Shown here in pieces: positions 34,543-42,933 of a stretch of 56,941 nucleotides of DNA. A model generated the notes under the pieces. It was not told the origin of the DNA. It did not search any database and saw only the letters and a program-made list of their open reading frames with translations. Positions within the stretch are counted from its first letter, which is position 1, and every line of letters starts with the position of its first letter. Location: the NCBI GenBank assembly GCA_045596925.1, contig JAZODH010000004.1:1-56941 (forward strand). Reading direction: 5' to 3'. A program made the translations under genes and the position numbers. The DNA comes from SIG710 sp045596925 (lineage in GTDB: Bacteria > Bacillota > Clostridia > Oscillospirales > CAG-272).

Positions 34543-35479
34543 TTTTGTAACCTTGACCGCTCAATCAGAGGACAACGGTAAAAGAATCGACGTTTTTTTG
34601 TCCGAAAGGCTTGAAATATCCCGTTCAGGTGCCGCAAAACTCATTGAGAGCGGAAATGTCGAAGCAAACGGGAAAGCGGTTGCCAAAAACCTCAAGATCA
34701 AAGAGAACGCGATTTTTGAAGTCGCATTGCCCGAGCCTGTTCCCTCGGAAGCAATTCCGCAAAATATTCCTCTTGAAATTATTTTTGAGGATGATGACTT
34801 ACTTGTGGTAAACAAGCCCAAGGGTATGGTCGTCCACCCCGCGGCAGGCAATCCCGACGGCACGCTGGTAAACGCCCTGCTCTATCATTGCGGTGACAGT
34901 CTTTCGGGCATCGGCGGGGTTATCCGCCCCGGAATCGTCCATAGAATCGACAAGGACACAAGCGGGTTGCTTGTGGTTGCAAAAAACGATGAAACACACC
35001 TTGCCCTGTCCGAACAAATGAAAACTCACGCGGTCAGCCGCGTATATCATGCTGTTGTTTGCGGAAATCTGAAAGAGGATACGGGGACAATAAACGCGCC
35101 TATTGGCAGAAGTCCCTCCGACCGCAAAAAAATGGCTGTTTTGCGCGATCCAAACGCCCACGCCCGTGAAGCAATTACCCATTACGAGGTTATTTCTCGA
35201 TTTGACGGCTTTACTTACGTCAAATGCATTCTTGAAACAGGCAGGACACACCAGATAAGAGTTCATATGGCAAGCACGGGGCATCCTTTAGCAGGAGATA
35301 CGGTCTACGGCGGCGGTCACACAAAATTTGAGGAACAAAATTCAAAAATTCTCTGCGGTCAATGTCTGCACGCAAAGGAGCTTTCATTTATTCACCCCAA
35401 ATTCGGAGTGCCCGTTAAATTCGAAAGCCCTCTTCCCTCGTACTTTGAAACTTTTCTTGATAAATTATCAAAAAAATAA
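34535..35479 (+). CDS. rluD: RluA/RluD-family pseudouridine synthase
   Basis: A 314-residue RNA pseudouridine synthase with an N-terminal S4 domain (about 15-75) and catalytic domain. The active-site motif HRIDKDTSGLLVVAKN contains the catalytic Asp; GRTHQIRVHMASTGHPLAGD is the C-terminal signature. It sits after lspA, as is common in Firmicutes (YlyB position). The rRNA site is not certain. ATG 34535 follows GAGG and overlaps lspA. Confidence 0.93.
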   Translation: MDDFVTLTAQSEDNGKRIDVFLSERLEISRSGAAKLIESGNVEANGKAVAKNLKIKENAIFEVALPEPVPSEAIPQNIPLEIIFEDDDLLVVNKPKGMVVHPAAGNPDGTLVNALLYHCGDSLSGIGGVIRPGIVHRIDKDTSGLLVVAKNDETHLALSEQMKTHAVSRVYHAVVCGNLKEDTGTINAPIGRSPSDRKKMAVLRDPNAHAREAITHYEVISRFDGFTYVKCILETGRTHQIRVHMASTGHPLAGDTVYGGGHTKFEEQNSKILCGQCLHAKELSFIHPKFGVPVKFESPLPSYFETFLDKLSKK

Positions 35480-35505
35480 CAGGCATTTCTGCCTGTTATT
35501 TTTTT
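35471..35505. terminator. Bidirectional terminator
   Basis: Stem AAAAAATAACAGGC / GCCTGTTATTTTTT with loop ATTTCT between convergent rluD and the phosphotransferase gene. Confidence 0.88.
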
Positions 35506-36589
35506 AAAAAGCGTAATATTTTCTGACGATGTCATTTGCCTGTTCCATCTTAGCGTCCATATCGGAAACAAGCTTGAACTGGTTTCTGGCACGGTCGAGG
35601 TTGTGATTTTCATAGTGGATCTTGAAATAATTATCTCCGTCAAGGTAGTCGGTAAAGAATCTCATACCGCACTCAAGAGTAAGCAACTTTACGGAAAAAG
35701 CAAGAAGCTCGACCTCGCTCTTTGTGATGCACTCGCTCATTTCTTCAAGGAATCCCTTGGCGAATGCCTCGAACATCTCAAGACGGAAATATACCTTGTC
35801 AAGATCTGTTTCGTCTTCGGCGGCAGAGGACGCGCCGAATCGGAGAGAATCGCCGAAATCGTACAGAAGCGAGCCGGGCATAACGGTGTCAAGATCAATA
35901 ACGCACAGACCCTCGCCACTGTCGGCATCCATAAGAATATTATTTACCTTTGTGTCGTTGTGCGTAACTCTCAGCGGAAGCTCTCCGCTCTGAAGCTTGC
36001 TCACAACAAGCTCTGTGTCGGTCTTTCTCGCCTTTACAAACTCTACCTCGGGCAAAACAGTGGCAAGTCTGCCTACCTTGTCGGCTTCAACAGCTTTCAT
36101 AAAATTGTTGTATCTGTCGGCGGTGTTATGGAAATTGGCAATGGTCTCATGAAGCTGTGACGCATCAAAATCTGCAACGTTCTTCATGAATTTTGCAAAG
36201 GCCTTTGCCGCCTTATACAGAACGTCGGAATTTTCGATAAGCTGATAGCATTTCGTGTCACTAATAAAGATGTACACACGGTAAAGCTCGCCGTCGTCCG
36301 AAATTATGTATTTTTCGCCGTTTTTGGCAGGAACAAGAGTAAGAGTCTCTCTTTCGGGGTTTCCGCCCTCAGCAAGAATTTTTTCACGCAGAAACGACGT
36401 TACTCGGTCGATGTTTTCTATCACCTCTACGGGATTTTTGAAAACAACGCTGTTTACCTTCTGAAGTATATATTTCTTTTCGGTGGTTTCGACCAAAAAC
36501 GTGGAATTGATATGTCCCTCGCCATAGGGCGCAACGGAAACAACGTCTCCCTCAAGTGCAAATTGGTCGCAGATTTTTCCGATTTCCAT
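35504..36589 (-). CDS. Aminoglycoside-phosphotransferase-fold kinase (NahK-like)
   Basis: A 361-residue protein of the APH/choline kinase fold. GEGHINSTFLVE and ILQKVNSVVFKNPVEVIENI at the N-terminus resemble N-acetylhexosamine 1-kinase (NahK)-type proteins more than antibiotic kinases. The catalytic loop is RVTHNDTKVNNIL (HxD and Asn), and the metal Asp is in CVIDLDTVMPG. It probably phosphorylates a sugar such as an N-acetylhexosamine; this is inference from the fold. The start is ATG 36589, with GGAG upstream. It is transcribed alone. Confidence 0.85.
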   Translation of the reverse strand: MEIGKICDQFALEGDVVSVAPYGEGHINSTFLVETTEKKYILQKVNSVVFKNPVEVIENIDRVTSFLREKILAEGGNPERETLTLVPAKNGEKYIISDDGELYRVYIFISDTKCYQLIENSDVLYKAAKAFAKFMKNVADFDASQLHETIANFHNTADRYNNFMKAVEADKVGRLATVLPEVEFVKARKTDTELVVSKLQSGELPLRVTHNDTKVNNILMDADSGEGLCVIDLDTVMPGSLLYDFGDSLRFGASSAAEDETDLDKVYFRLEMFEAFAKGFLEEMSECITKSEVELLAFSVKLLTLECGMRFFTDYLDGDNYFKIHYENHNLDRARNQFKLVSDMDAKMEQANDIVRKYYAF

Positions 36590-36688
36590 TTTTATCTCCG
36601 TTCTGCCGCTCGGCGGCACACATATTTTTCGAGAAATCAATAACATTGAAAATCCCGACAACTAAACGCCATCGGGAACTTCAACATC

Positions 36689-36766
36689 TGGCCCGCCCGG
36701 GGGGATTCGAACCCTCGACCCACAGAATCGGAATCTGGCACTCTATCCAGGCTGAGCTACGGGCGG
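36689..36766 (-). tRNA. tRNA-Arg(CCG)
   Basis: Acceptor arms CCGCCCG/CGGGCGG are fully paired, with an encoded CCA end. D arm GCTC/GAGT. The anticodon loop TTCCGAT gives anticodon CCG, reading CGG. The T loop TTCGAAT is normal. There appear to be non-canonical pairs at 27-43 (C-T) and 50-64 (A-C). The region 36590-36690 upstream has no gene. Confidence 0.93.
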
Positions 36767-36885
36767 ATATTGGTATTTTACCACAAAGCGCACACTTTGT
36801 AAAGCACTTTTGGGAATATTTTTAATTCTTTAGAATTAAACCCTAAATATTTGCAAAAATTTCCTCGTTTTTTTCGCAAAAACTA

Positions 36886-36914
36886 TTGACATTTGGGGAA
36901 TAATCTGTTATAAT
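36886..36914 (+). promoter_or_regulatory. tRNA-Gln promoter
   Basis: Full consensus: TTGACA (36886-36891), 17-bp spacer, TATAAT (36909-36914). Start predicted near 36921. Confidence 0.92.
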
Positions 36915-36928
36915 AGCTTTCGTTGCGA

Positions 36929-37004
36929 TGGGGCATCGCCAAGCGGTAAGGCAACGGACTCTGACTCCGTCATTACCTAGGTTCGAATCCTAGTGCCCCA
37001 GCCA
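36929..37004 (+). tRNA. tRNA-Gln(CTG)
   Basis: Acceptor TGGGGCA/TGCCCCA, encoded GCCA end, anticodon arm ACGGA/TCCGT with loop CTCTGAC (anticodon CTG), T arm CTAGG-TTCGAAT-CCTAG. All stems pair. Own perfect promoter and terminator. Confidence 0.96.
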
Positions 37005-37043
37005 AAAAAGAACGAGAGGATTTTTCCTCTCGTTCTTTTTTCG
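37004..37043 (+). terminator. tRNA-Gln terminator
   Basis: Stem of about 17 bp (AAAAAAGAACGAGAGGA and complement) starting at the CCA end, with T-rich right arm. Confidence 0.9.
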
Positions 37044-37060
37044 TTGAGTTTCCGCCATTC

Positions 37061-37147
37061 GAGCCTACTCAAATTCCGCGAGGAATTTGAATAATTTGCG
37101 CTGTGATGACTTTAAGTTATGCTGAACTTTGGCGCAAATGTAGGTTC
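37061..37147. other. Three-way-junction-like structured element
   Basis: Outer stem GAGCCTAC (37061-37068) with GTAGGTTC (37140-37147); hairpin 1 CAAATTCC-GCGA-GGAATTTG (37070-37089) with a GNRA-type loop; hairpin 2 ATTTGCGC (37094-37101) with GCGCAAAT (37132-37139), containing AAGTT-ATGCTG-AACTT (37114-37129). No promoter or reading frame is obvious. It could be a small RNA or a palindromic repeat. The rest of 37,043-37,170 holds nothing else. Confidence 0.55.
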
Positions 37148-37171
37148 AGAATCCTAAAGCTATATAAACCT

Positions 37172-37199
37172 CACCCCAAACGCTCTCGCGTTTGGGGTG
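37172..37199 (-). terminator. Terminator of lipoprotein gene A
   Basis: Perfect 12-bp stem CACCCCAAACGC / GCGTTTGGGGTG with loop TCTC, eight bases after the stop of the leftward gene. The U tract on the minus strand is short. Confidence 0.75.
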
Positions 37200-37207
37200 G
37201 GGTTATT

Positions 37208-39634
37208 TTATTCAGCTTTCACCAAACTAAAATTCTTCAACGCAAAATACGGAAGCTTTGACGCCGCGTCTCCTCTTACAATAAAGATCGCGCCCTCACA
37301 TTCGGTCATGTCGTCGGGAACGTAAATATCAAAGGTTACGTTTTGCCACTCGTTTTTGTAGTTGACGGGTTTGTCAAGCACTGTGGAAATTCTACGGAAA
37401 TCATCGTATTTTACAGTGACGTAAGCCATTCCGCCGGCGTACCCGCAAATGTCAAAGGACACTCTGTACTTGCCTTCGCCGTACATCTGCACTTCCTCGG
37501 TGATCATACGGGAAACTCCGCCCGTAAAGTAATTGTTGTGGTCGTACATTACGTATACGGTCTCTCCGTCCCAAGTCTCAACCTCCATATCGACCTGGTA
37601 CGAGCCGTGCTCAGAGAAACGGCTGATCTCGCCCTCGTCTGCAAGGAAAAGCTCTTCTCCATCATAACAAGGGACAAAACGGTAATTTCCGTCTACCGTC
37701 TCAAAGCTCTCTGCCGCCTTTGCCTTGACCAGCGCGTCGCCCGTGGAATACTCGATACCCTTTATTTCAACAGTCTCGGGTTTTGTCTGTGTCCGACGAA
37801 GCGCCGCAAGCATATCAGTAGTCGAAAAATAGACCACGCCATCCTTTACGATCGGCTCATGCTCGGGCGAGAACTTATAGTTTCCTACGTAGGTTACTCC
37901 ACTCGCCTTATAGTCTACCACGTTCCACTGGCGGTATATCTGACGGTACCCGAGATCCTCGTTCTCGGAAATATTTATCTCGTTTTCCTTACCGTGGTCG
38001 GTATAGGCAATATCATCGATATCCTCCAGAAGCTCACCGTCAATATAAAAATTGATGAAATTCAAAGTATAGTTATCGGTATAGATCATGCCGTCCCCAT
38101 TATCAAGAATGAAGAGCTTCCCTGTTTTATCCGCAACAAGTCCTGCGTGGGGATCGGTAACGCCTGTAAGCCCCGGAATTGAAATGTTTTCAAAGGTGAA
38201 GGTCTTTTCAAGCACACCCATCTTTCTACCCCTGAAAAAGTGAGGAATGTTGATGCAGTCCATACAGTCCAGATTCCTTATAATGTTTGAGTGTGCTCTC
38301 TCCTTTGATTGGTCACCGTTATACTGGTTGTTTATTACACCGTCATTTGTGCGGAAGATATAAATTCCATCCAGCACGTTATCGGTGGTAGAGCTTTGAG
38401 GGAAAAGTGCCGCGCAGGTGGTGCCGATAGTTATATCGGTGAAAAGCGTATTCTTCGTGCTGTAAACAAGAGCGTTGTCACCTACGTAAAGCAAACAATG
38501 GTCAATTACGGCATCCGTTCCGCTGTATACGGAGATACCGTCGGTGGTCATCAGAGTTGAAAAGCACTTGACGTTTTCAACCTTGATCTTATCTGCGTTT
38601 ACTGCAATGTTATACGCACGGGTGTCCAAAAAGAACAGGCCTTCAAGATAGCCGTCCGCACAGGACATCGAGGTCAATTTATAAGAGCTTCCCTCGGTTC
38701 CGCCGTCGCGGATCTTATAGTTGTAAATATCGCTGAACGGGTCAAGCACGGCACCGCGCCCAAACATTTTTGATCCCACAGCATCCGCGGTGAATTTCAC
38801 TCTGCAATTCAAAACGGCCTGAGGCTCAACGTAAATTATTGTGTTTGGCTCGGTAATATCCATCAGCCCCGTCTCGGTCTCGTACCAACCGTCAACATAA
38901 AGCACGTTAGGATCATCCTTTGAAGGAATATCTCCGGGATATTCGGGATAATCCGCACAAACGGAAATGAGAGAATTGTCGTCATTATCAAGTCGGATAA
39001 GGAAATAATCGGGCTTATCAAGGAAAACAGAGATAACGCCGTCCTTGAACTCACTTTTGAAATTTTTCGCTGAGGGAATAACGGAATACGCCTCAAAGTC
39101 CTGCGAGACCTTGATATCCACGCGCACCTGTCCGCCCGAAAAAGCAAATCTTGTAAAACGGCGAACCACGTCGCTTCCGATAGAACGCCCGAAAATGTTA
39201 TACTCCATGGTGTGGTTATAAACAGTCAAGGGTCGAGTCTTGCTTCCCATGGTTACCGAAACCCTGTAATCATAGTTACGGTTAATATCCTCATGAAAGT
39301 CGGGATAGATCACAAGTCTCTTCTGCTCCAAAAACTCTTCCTTTGAAATAAGAATGCCGTTTTCGTCATAAATCTCCGGTTCGGGTTCAACGGGTTCTGT
39401 CTCGGGAGGCTCGGTTTCTGCCGGCTCTGTTTCGATAGGTTCGGTCTCGCCGTCCGTATCATCGGGTGTCTTTTCATCTCCCGACTGATTCCCAACGTCA
39501 TCCCCCTGCTCTGTTCCGTTGTCGCCCTTATTGGCGGGAAGATCATCGTTTTCCTTGTCCGAGCAAGAAGCCAGGCTCAGCAGAAGAACGAGAGAAAGTG
39601 CGAGCAATGCAAGTTTAAAAAATACTTTTTTCAT
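37208..39634 (-). CDS. Beta-helix lipoprotein, copy A (short form)
   Basis: An 808-residue secreted lipoprotein, with signal peptide ending LASC (lipidated Cys near 24). A Pro/Glu/Thr repeat linker follows (about 60-95), where paralogues B, C and E have a folded N-terminal region. Next come a beta-sandwich-like part (NYDYRVSVTMG, VYNHTMEY, RVDIKV), a right-handed beta-helix (about 290-500) with MTTDGISVYSG and VGDNALVYS, and a C-terminal jelly-roll like a carbohydrate-binding module (about 650-808). The beta-sandwich plus beta-helix layout is like GH49 dextranase/isopullulanase and GH28 proteins, so a glycan-active role is likely; the exact family is not certain. It is monocistronic, with ribosome site AAAGGG. 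Confidence 0.8.
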   Translation of the reverse strand: MKKVFFKLALLALSLVLLLSLASCSDKENDDLPANKGDNGTEQGDDVGNQSGDEKTPDDTDGETEPIETEPAETEPPETEPVEPEPEIYDENGILISKEEFLEQKRLVIYPDFHEDINRNYDYRVSVTMGSKTRPLTVYNHTMEYNIFGRSIGSDVVRRFTRFAFSGGQVRVDIKVSQDFEAYSVIPSAKNFKSEFKDGVISVFLDKPDYFLIRLDNDDNSLISVCADYPEYPGDIPSKDDPNVLYVDGWYETETGLMDITEPNTIIYVEPQAVLNCRVKFTADAVGSKMFGRGAVLDPFSDIYNYKIRDGGTEGSSYKLTSMSCADGYLEGLFFLDTRAYNIAVNADKIKVENVKCFSTLMTTDGISVYSGTDAVIDHCLLYVGDNALVYSTKNTLFTDITIGTTCAALFPQSSTTDNVLDGIYIFRTNDGVINNQYNGDQSKERAHSNIIRNLDCMDCINIPHFFRGRKMGVLEKTFTFENISIPGLTGVTDPHAGLVADKTGKLFILDNGDGMIYTDNYTLNFINFYIDGELLEDIDDIAYTDHGKENEINISENEDLGYRQIYRQWNVVDYKASGVTYVGNYKFSPEHEPIVKDGVVYFSTTDMLAALRRTQTKPETVEIKGIEYSTGDALVKAKAAESFETVDGNYRFVPCYDGEELFLADEGEISRFSEHGSYQVDMEVETWDGETVYVMYDHNNYFTGGVSRMITEEVQMYGEGKYRVSFDICGYAGGMAYVTVKYDDFRRISTVLDKPVNYKNEWQNVTFDIYVPDDMTECEGAIFIVRGDAASKLPYFALKNFSLVKAE

Positions 39635-39663
39635 AAAAACCCTTTCAAAAAAGCATTATTCAA

Positions 39664-39689
39664 CAATAGCCCTCTTATGAGGGCTATTG
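39664..39689 (-). terminator. Terminator of copy B
   Basis: Perfect 11-bp stem CAATAGCCCTC / GAGGGCTATTG with loop TTAT in the 67-bp gap between copies B and A. Confidence 0.7.
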
Positions 39690-39701
39690 CGATATATTGA
39701 A

Positions 39702-42701
39702 TTATTTTTCGAGAGACACGTTCTTGATGATGAAGCAAGAGGTGGGATCCGAGGCTCTTCCCGAAATACAGAATCCATACCAACATGATTTTTCAAGAAT
39801 ATCTTCTGTAACCTCAAAGGTAGCAGTTACCTGCAGCCAGTCACGGTCAATTCTGATAACCTCAGTGCCATACAGATTGCCGAGCTTTTCAACGGTATCG
39901 TTGTTTATGACAAAGTTTACAGCCGAATCGCTCTCGGCTCTTATCATAAAGCTGAGAGTGTACGTACCCTCGCCGTAGGTCTGGATATCCTCGGTGATGT
40001 CTCTGGAAAGACCGCCGCCATACTGGTTGTTACGAGCATACATATAGAAGGTTTCTTCACCGTCCTCAACAGCATAAAGAAGGTCGACCATGTATGCACC
40101 GCTGTCACCGTATTCGCTGATCTCTCCCTCATCGGGAAGAAGAATACTTCCTCTGGGAACGGTGGCCGTGAAATAGATCTTTCCGCCGTCTATCTCAACG
40201 TCATCCGCCGCCTTTCCGGATACAAACTTACTTGCCTCGGCGTATTCGATGCCGCCGATATCCTTGGATTCGATCTTTGCATCGGTAACTCTGAGAGCTT
40301 TGAGCATCTCTGCCACGGGCAGGTAATACTTGCCGCCCTCAACGACCACGTCATTTTCAAATGTGATCAAACGATAGCCTACGTATACCTGCTGTTCCGC
40401 CTTGTAGTTTACTCTGTGTACGTTAGGACGAACGGGAGTGTACTCTCCGTCAGCCGAGAAGGACAAGTAATAATGATATCCCTCATCTCCTTGATTGTTC
40501 AAAATAATGGAACTTTCTATAAGCTCGCCTTCAATATAAAGGTTATTGAAATCAAGGAAGTAGTTAGCCGTTTCGATATATTCTGCGCTGTTTATAATCT
40601 CAACAAGTCTGTAAGCGTTACCCTTGAGGCTGGAAAGATGGGGATTGCTTACGTTTGAAAGGGCGGGAAGCGAAATACCGTCAAATTTGAAAGGCTTTTC
40701 GAGCATACCCATGCCTCTTCCCTGGAAGAAGTGAGGCAGATTTACGCAGTCCATAGCATCGCAATTAATAAGAGTTGCGCTGTGATTATTTTCCGATCCA
40801 CCGGGATTATAGCGGTTGTTGATAAAGCCGTCGTCTGCACGGATGACGTAGATATTTTCAAACGTCACGTCCTTGGTATTGCCCTGGGGGAACAGGATGG
40901 CACAAGTGGTACCTGTAATACAATCCTTGATATAGGAGCCTTCTACGCTGTATACGAAAGAGTTATCTCCCGTATAGTTGATGCAATGCTCGATGTAATG
41001 GTCCTTGCCGCCGAACAGAGAAATTCCGTCGGTGGTCATCATCGTTGAAAGTGCCTTATAGTTATAAACCTCGATATTGGAGGCACCAAGCGTAAGGTTG
41101 AAGCAACGCGCGTCAAGGAGGAAGGGACCGTCAAACTTAGAGTTTACACCCGTCATTGAAAGCATACTCCAACCGCTTCCCTCGGAGCCTGCAACACGTC
41201 CGTCGTACTCGTGAATATTCTCGTAGGGGTCGACGATGGCGCCGCGTCCGAGAACCTGAGAGAATGCGCCCTTTACCTTGCATCGAGCATTCAGCACAGA
41301 ACCGGGAGCGATGTAGACAGTCGTTCCGGGTTCCGTAAGCTCAAGGAGGCCCTGCTCCGGCTCTACCCAGCCTTCAACGTAATATACGTTTGCGCCGTCC
41401 TTTGAGGGAATATCACCGGGATACTCGGGATAGTCAGCCGCAACTGCCAAAAGGGAGTTTACGTCGTCGTCAAGGCGGATCATAAAGTAGTCGGGCTTGT
41501 CAAGATAAACGGAAATTACGCCGTCCTTGAACTCAGTTTTGAAATTCTTGGCCGACGGAATTACCGTGTAGGAGCCGAAATCTCTTGTGACCTTGATATC
41601 AACTCTGGTCTGAGCACCGGAGAACGCAAAGGTCGCAAATCTGCGGTAGTTATCGCCGCCGATAGCACGGTCGGTAATGCGATACTCCATGGTGTGGTTA
41701 TAAACGGGTATTTGACCCGACTTGTCACCCTGGTGAACGGTAACCTTATAATCGTAGTTACGTCTGATTCCTTCGGGGAACTCAGGATAAATAACCAGCT
41801 GAGTGTCCTTGTAAAATTCTTCCTTTGTAATCAGCTTTTCGCTGTGGACCGTGCCGTCGTTAAAGGCAAGGACTCCCTTTGTATTATTCATAAGGTCAAC
41901 GAGGTAATTGAAAGCAGCCTTCTGCTCGTAGTCGGTAGTACCCACAACGTAGAGCTTGCCGTCTTTTACAACGAGACCCCAGTTGCCCTCTGCGATTCCC
42001 AGGCTCGAATCGTCGGTAACCACGACGTTCACCTTTTCGTTGTTGTTGGTCCTCTCGGCCGTGATACCTACCCTGTCAGCAACTGTGCTGACTATACTGT
42101 CGGCATACACATCGGCGTCAAGCTCGTTCTTAACGTAAACTGCGGTAATGTCTTTTCCCGCGATCGTGAGACCTGTTATGGAGTACTTGGTTTCGGATGT
42201 AAAATCGTATCCGTCCGTCAAAAGAAGTCCCTTGTCGCAAATAAGGTTTTCAATAAAATATTTTACACCGTTCACGACAGCCTCGTTGCTTCCGCCCAGG
42301 ATAGCGATCCTCTCACCCGAGCGTACTATCTGATACTGGTCAATCTTAAGACCGACCGCAGACATACGCTTGGTATCACCGATAATGATCTCCTTACTCT
42401 GTCTGCCGCTGAAATCGGTGGTCTTTTTCAGATCAAGTCCGCAAGTGGCCTTAACAGCGTCATACAGGTCAATTACCGCATCCTTTATCTCCTGCTTGGT
42501 TTTGTCTGCTCTCAGGATAGCATAGCCGTCAAGTGACAGTGCGTTATCTGGGCTGAGCAGTTCAACGTTGTTTTTGTGATTTGTTTCCGCATTGTCGGGC
42601 TTATCCGCATCATCTTTGCCGCAGGAAACAAGTCCGACAGACAAAATAAGACACAAAATAAGCGTCAAAAAAGCGAGTTTTCTAAACACATTATTCTTCA
42701 T
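39702..42701 (-). CDS. Beta-helix lipoprotein, copy B
   Basis: A 999-residue lipoprotein with signal peptide ending LVSC. Residues about 45-290 hold two alpha/beta repeats (YAILRADKTKQEIKDAVIDL with SKEIIIGDTKR and GGSNEAVVNGVKYFIEN; then a second set ending DYEQKAAFNYLVDLM) that resemble the GH20b/GH67N-type N-terminal fold. The sandwich and beta-helix follow, with MTTDGISLFGG and TGDNSFVYS, then a CBM-like C-terminus. The ribosome site is weak at this ATG; GAAAGGAAGG lies about 25 bases upstream. Likely cell-surface glycan hydrolase or binder. Confidence 0.8.
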   Translation of the reverse strand: MKNNVFRKLAFLTLILCLILSVGLVSCGKDDADKPDNAETNHKNNVELLSPDNALSLDGYAILRADKTKQEIKDAVIDLYDAVKATCGLDLKKTTDFSGRQSKEIIIGDTKRMSAVGLKIDQYQIVRSGERIAILGGSNEAVVNGVKYFIENLICDKGLLLTDGYDFTSETKYSITGLTIAGKDITAVYVKNELDADVYADSIVSTVADRVGITAERTNNNEKVNVVVTDDSSLGIAEGNWGLVVKDGKLYVVGTTDYEQKAAFNYLVDLMNNTKGVLAFNDGTVHSEKLITKEEFYKDTQLVIYPEFPEGIRRNYDYKVTVHQGDKSGQIPVYNHTMEYRITDRAIGGDNYRRFATFAFSGAQTRVDIKVTRDFGSYTVIPSAKNFKTEFKDGVISVYLDKPDYFMIRLDDDVNSLLAVAADYPEYPGDIPSKDGANVYYVEGWVEPEQGLLELTEPGTTVYIAPGSVLNARCKVKGAFSQVLGRGAIVDPYENIHEYDGRVAGSEGSGWSMLSMTGVNSKFDGPFLLDARCFNLTLGASNIEVYNYKALSTMMTTDGISLFGGKDHYIEHCINYTGDNSFVYSVEGSYIKDCITGTTCAILFPQGNTKDVTFENIYVIRADDGFINNRYNPGGSENNHSATLINCDAMDCVNLPHFFQGRGMGMLEKPFKFDGISLPALSNVSNPHLSSLKGNAYRLVEIINSAEYIETANYFLDFNNLYIEGELIESSIILNNQGDEGYHYYLSFSADGEYTPVRPNVHRVNYKAEQQVYVGYRLITFENDVVVEGGKYYLPVAEMLKALRVTDAKIESKDIGGIEYAEASKFVSGKAADDVEIDGGKIYFTATVPRGSILLPDEGEISEYGDSGAYMVDLLYAVEDGEETFYMYARNNQYGGGLSRDITEDIQTYGEGTYTLSFMIRAESDSAVNFVINNDTVEKLGNLYGTEVIRIDRDWLQVTATFEVTEDILEKSCWYGFCISGRASDPTSCFIIKNVSLEK

Positions 42702-42841
42702 GGGGGTAGTTTTGGCAGCCGATCTGCCTTCCTTTCGTTTTTTGGCACGGACACATGGTCATGCCTATGTAATATTATACATTTCAGTCGTCCCAATGTC
42801 AATAAATTGTATTGCAAATGAAAAATTTCTCCATAATGCAC

Positions 42842-42876
42842 AAAAACGGCACCGTATTTTCTACGATGCCGTTTTT
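42842..42876 (-). terminator. Terminator of copy C
   Basis: Stem AAAAACGGCA / TGCCGTTTTT with inner CGTA/TACG pairing, about 58 bp after the copy C stop. Confidence 0.8.
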
Positions 42877-42933
42877 GCGGTTATTTCGGAGTCTTTTCTC
42901 TTTAGAAATTTTCCGTATCTGTCATTGCTCCGA

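Noticed and set aside
35504..36589. Aminoglycoside resistance gene
   Set aside because: N-terminal motifs fit sugar-kinase-like APH-fold proteins (NahK type) rather than known resistance enzymes.
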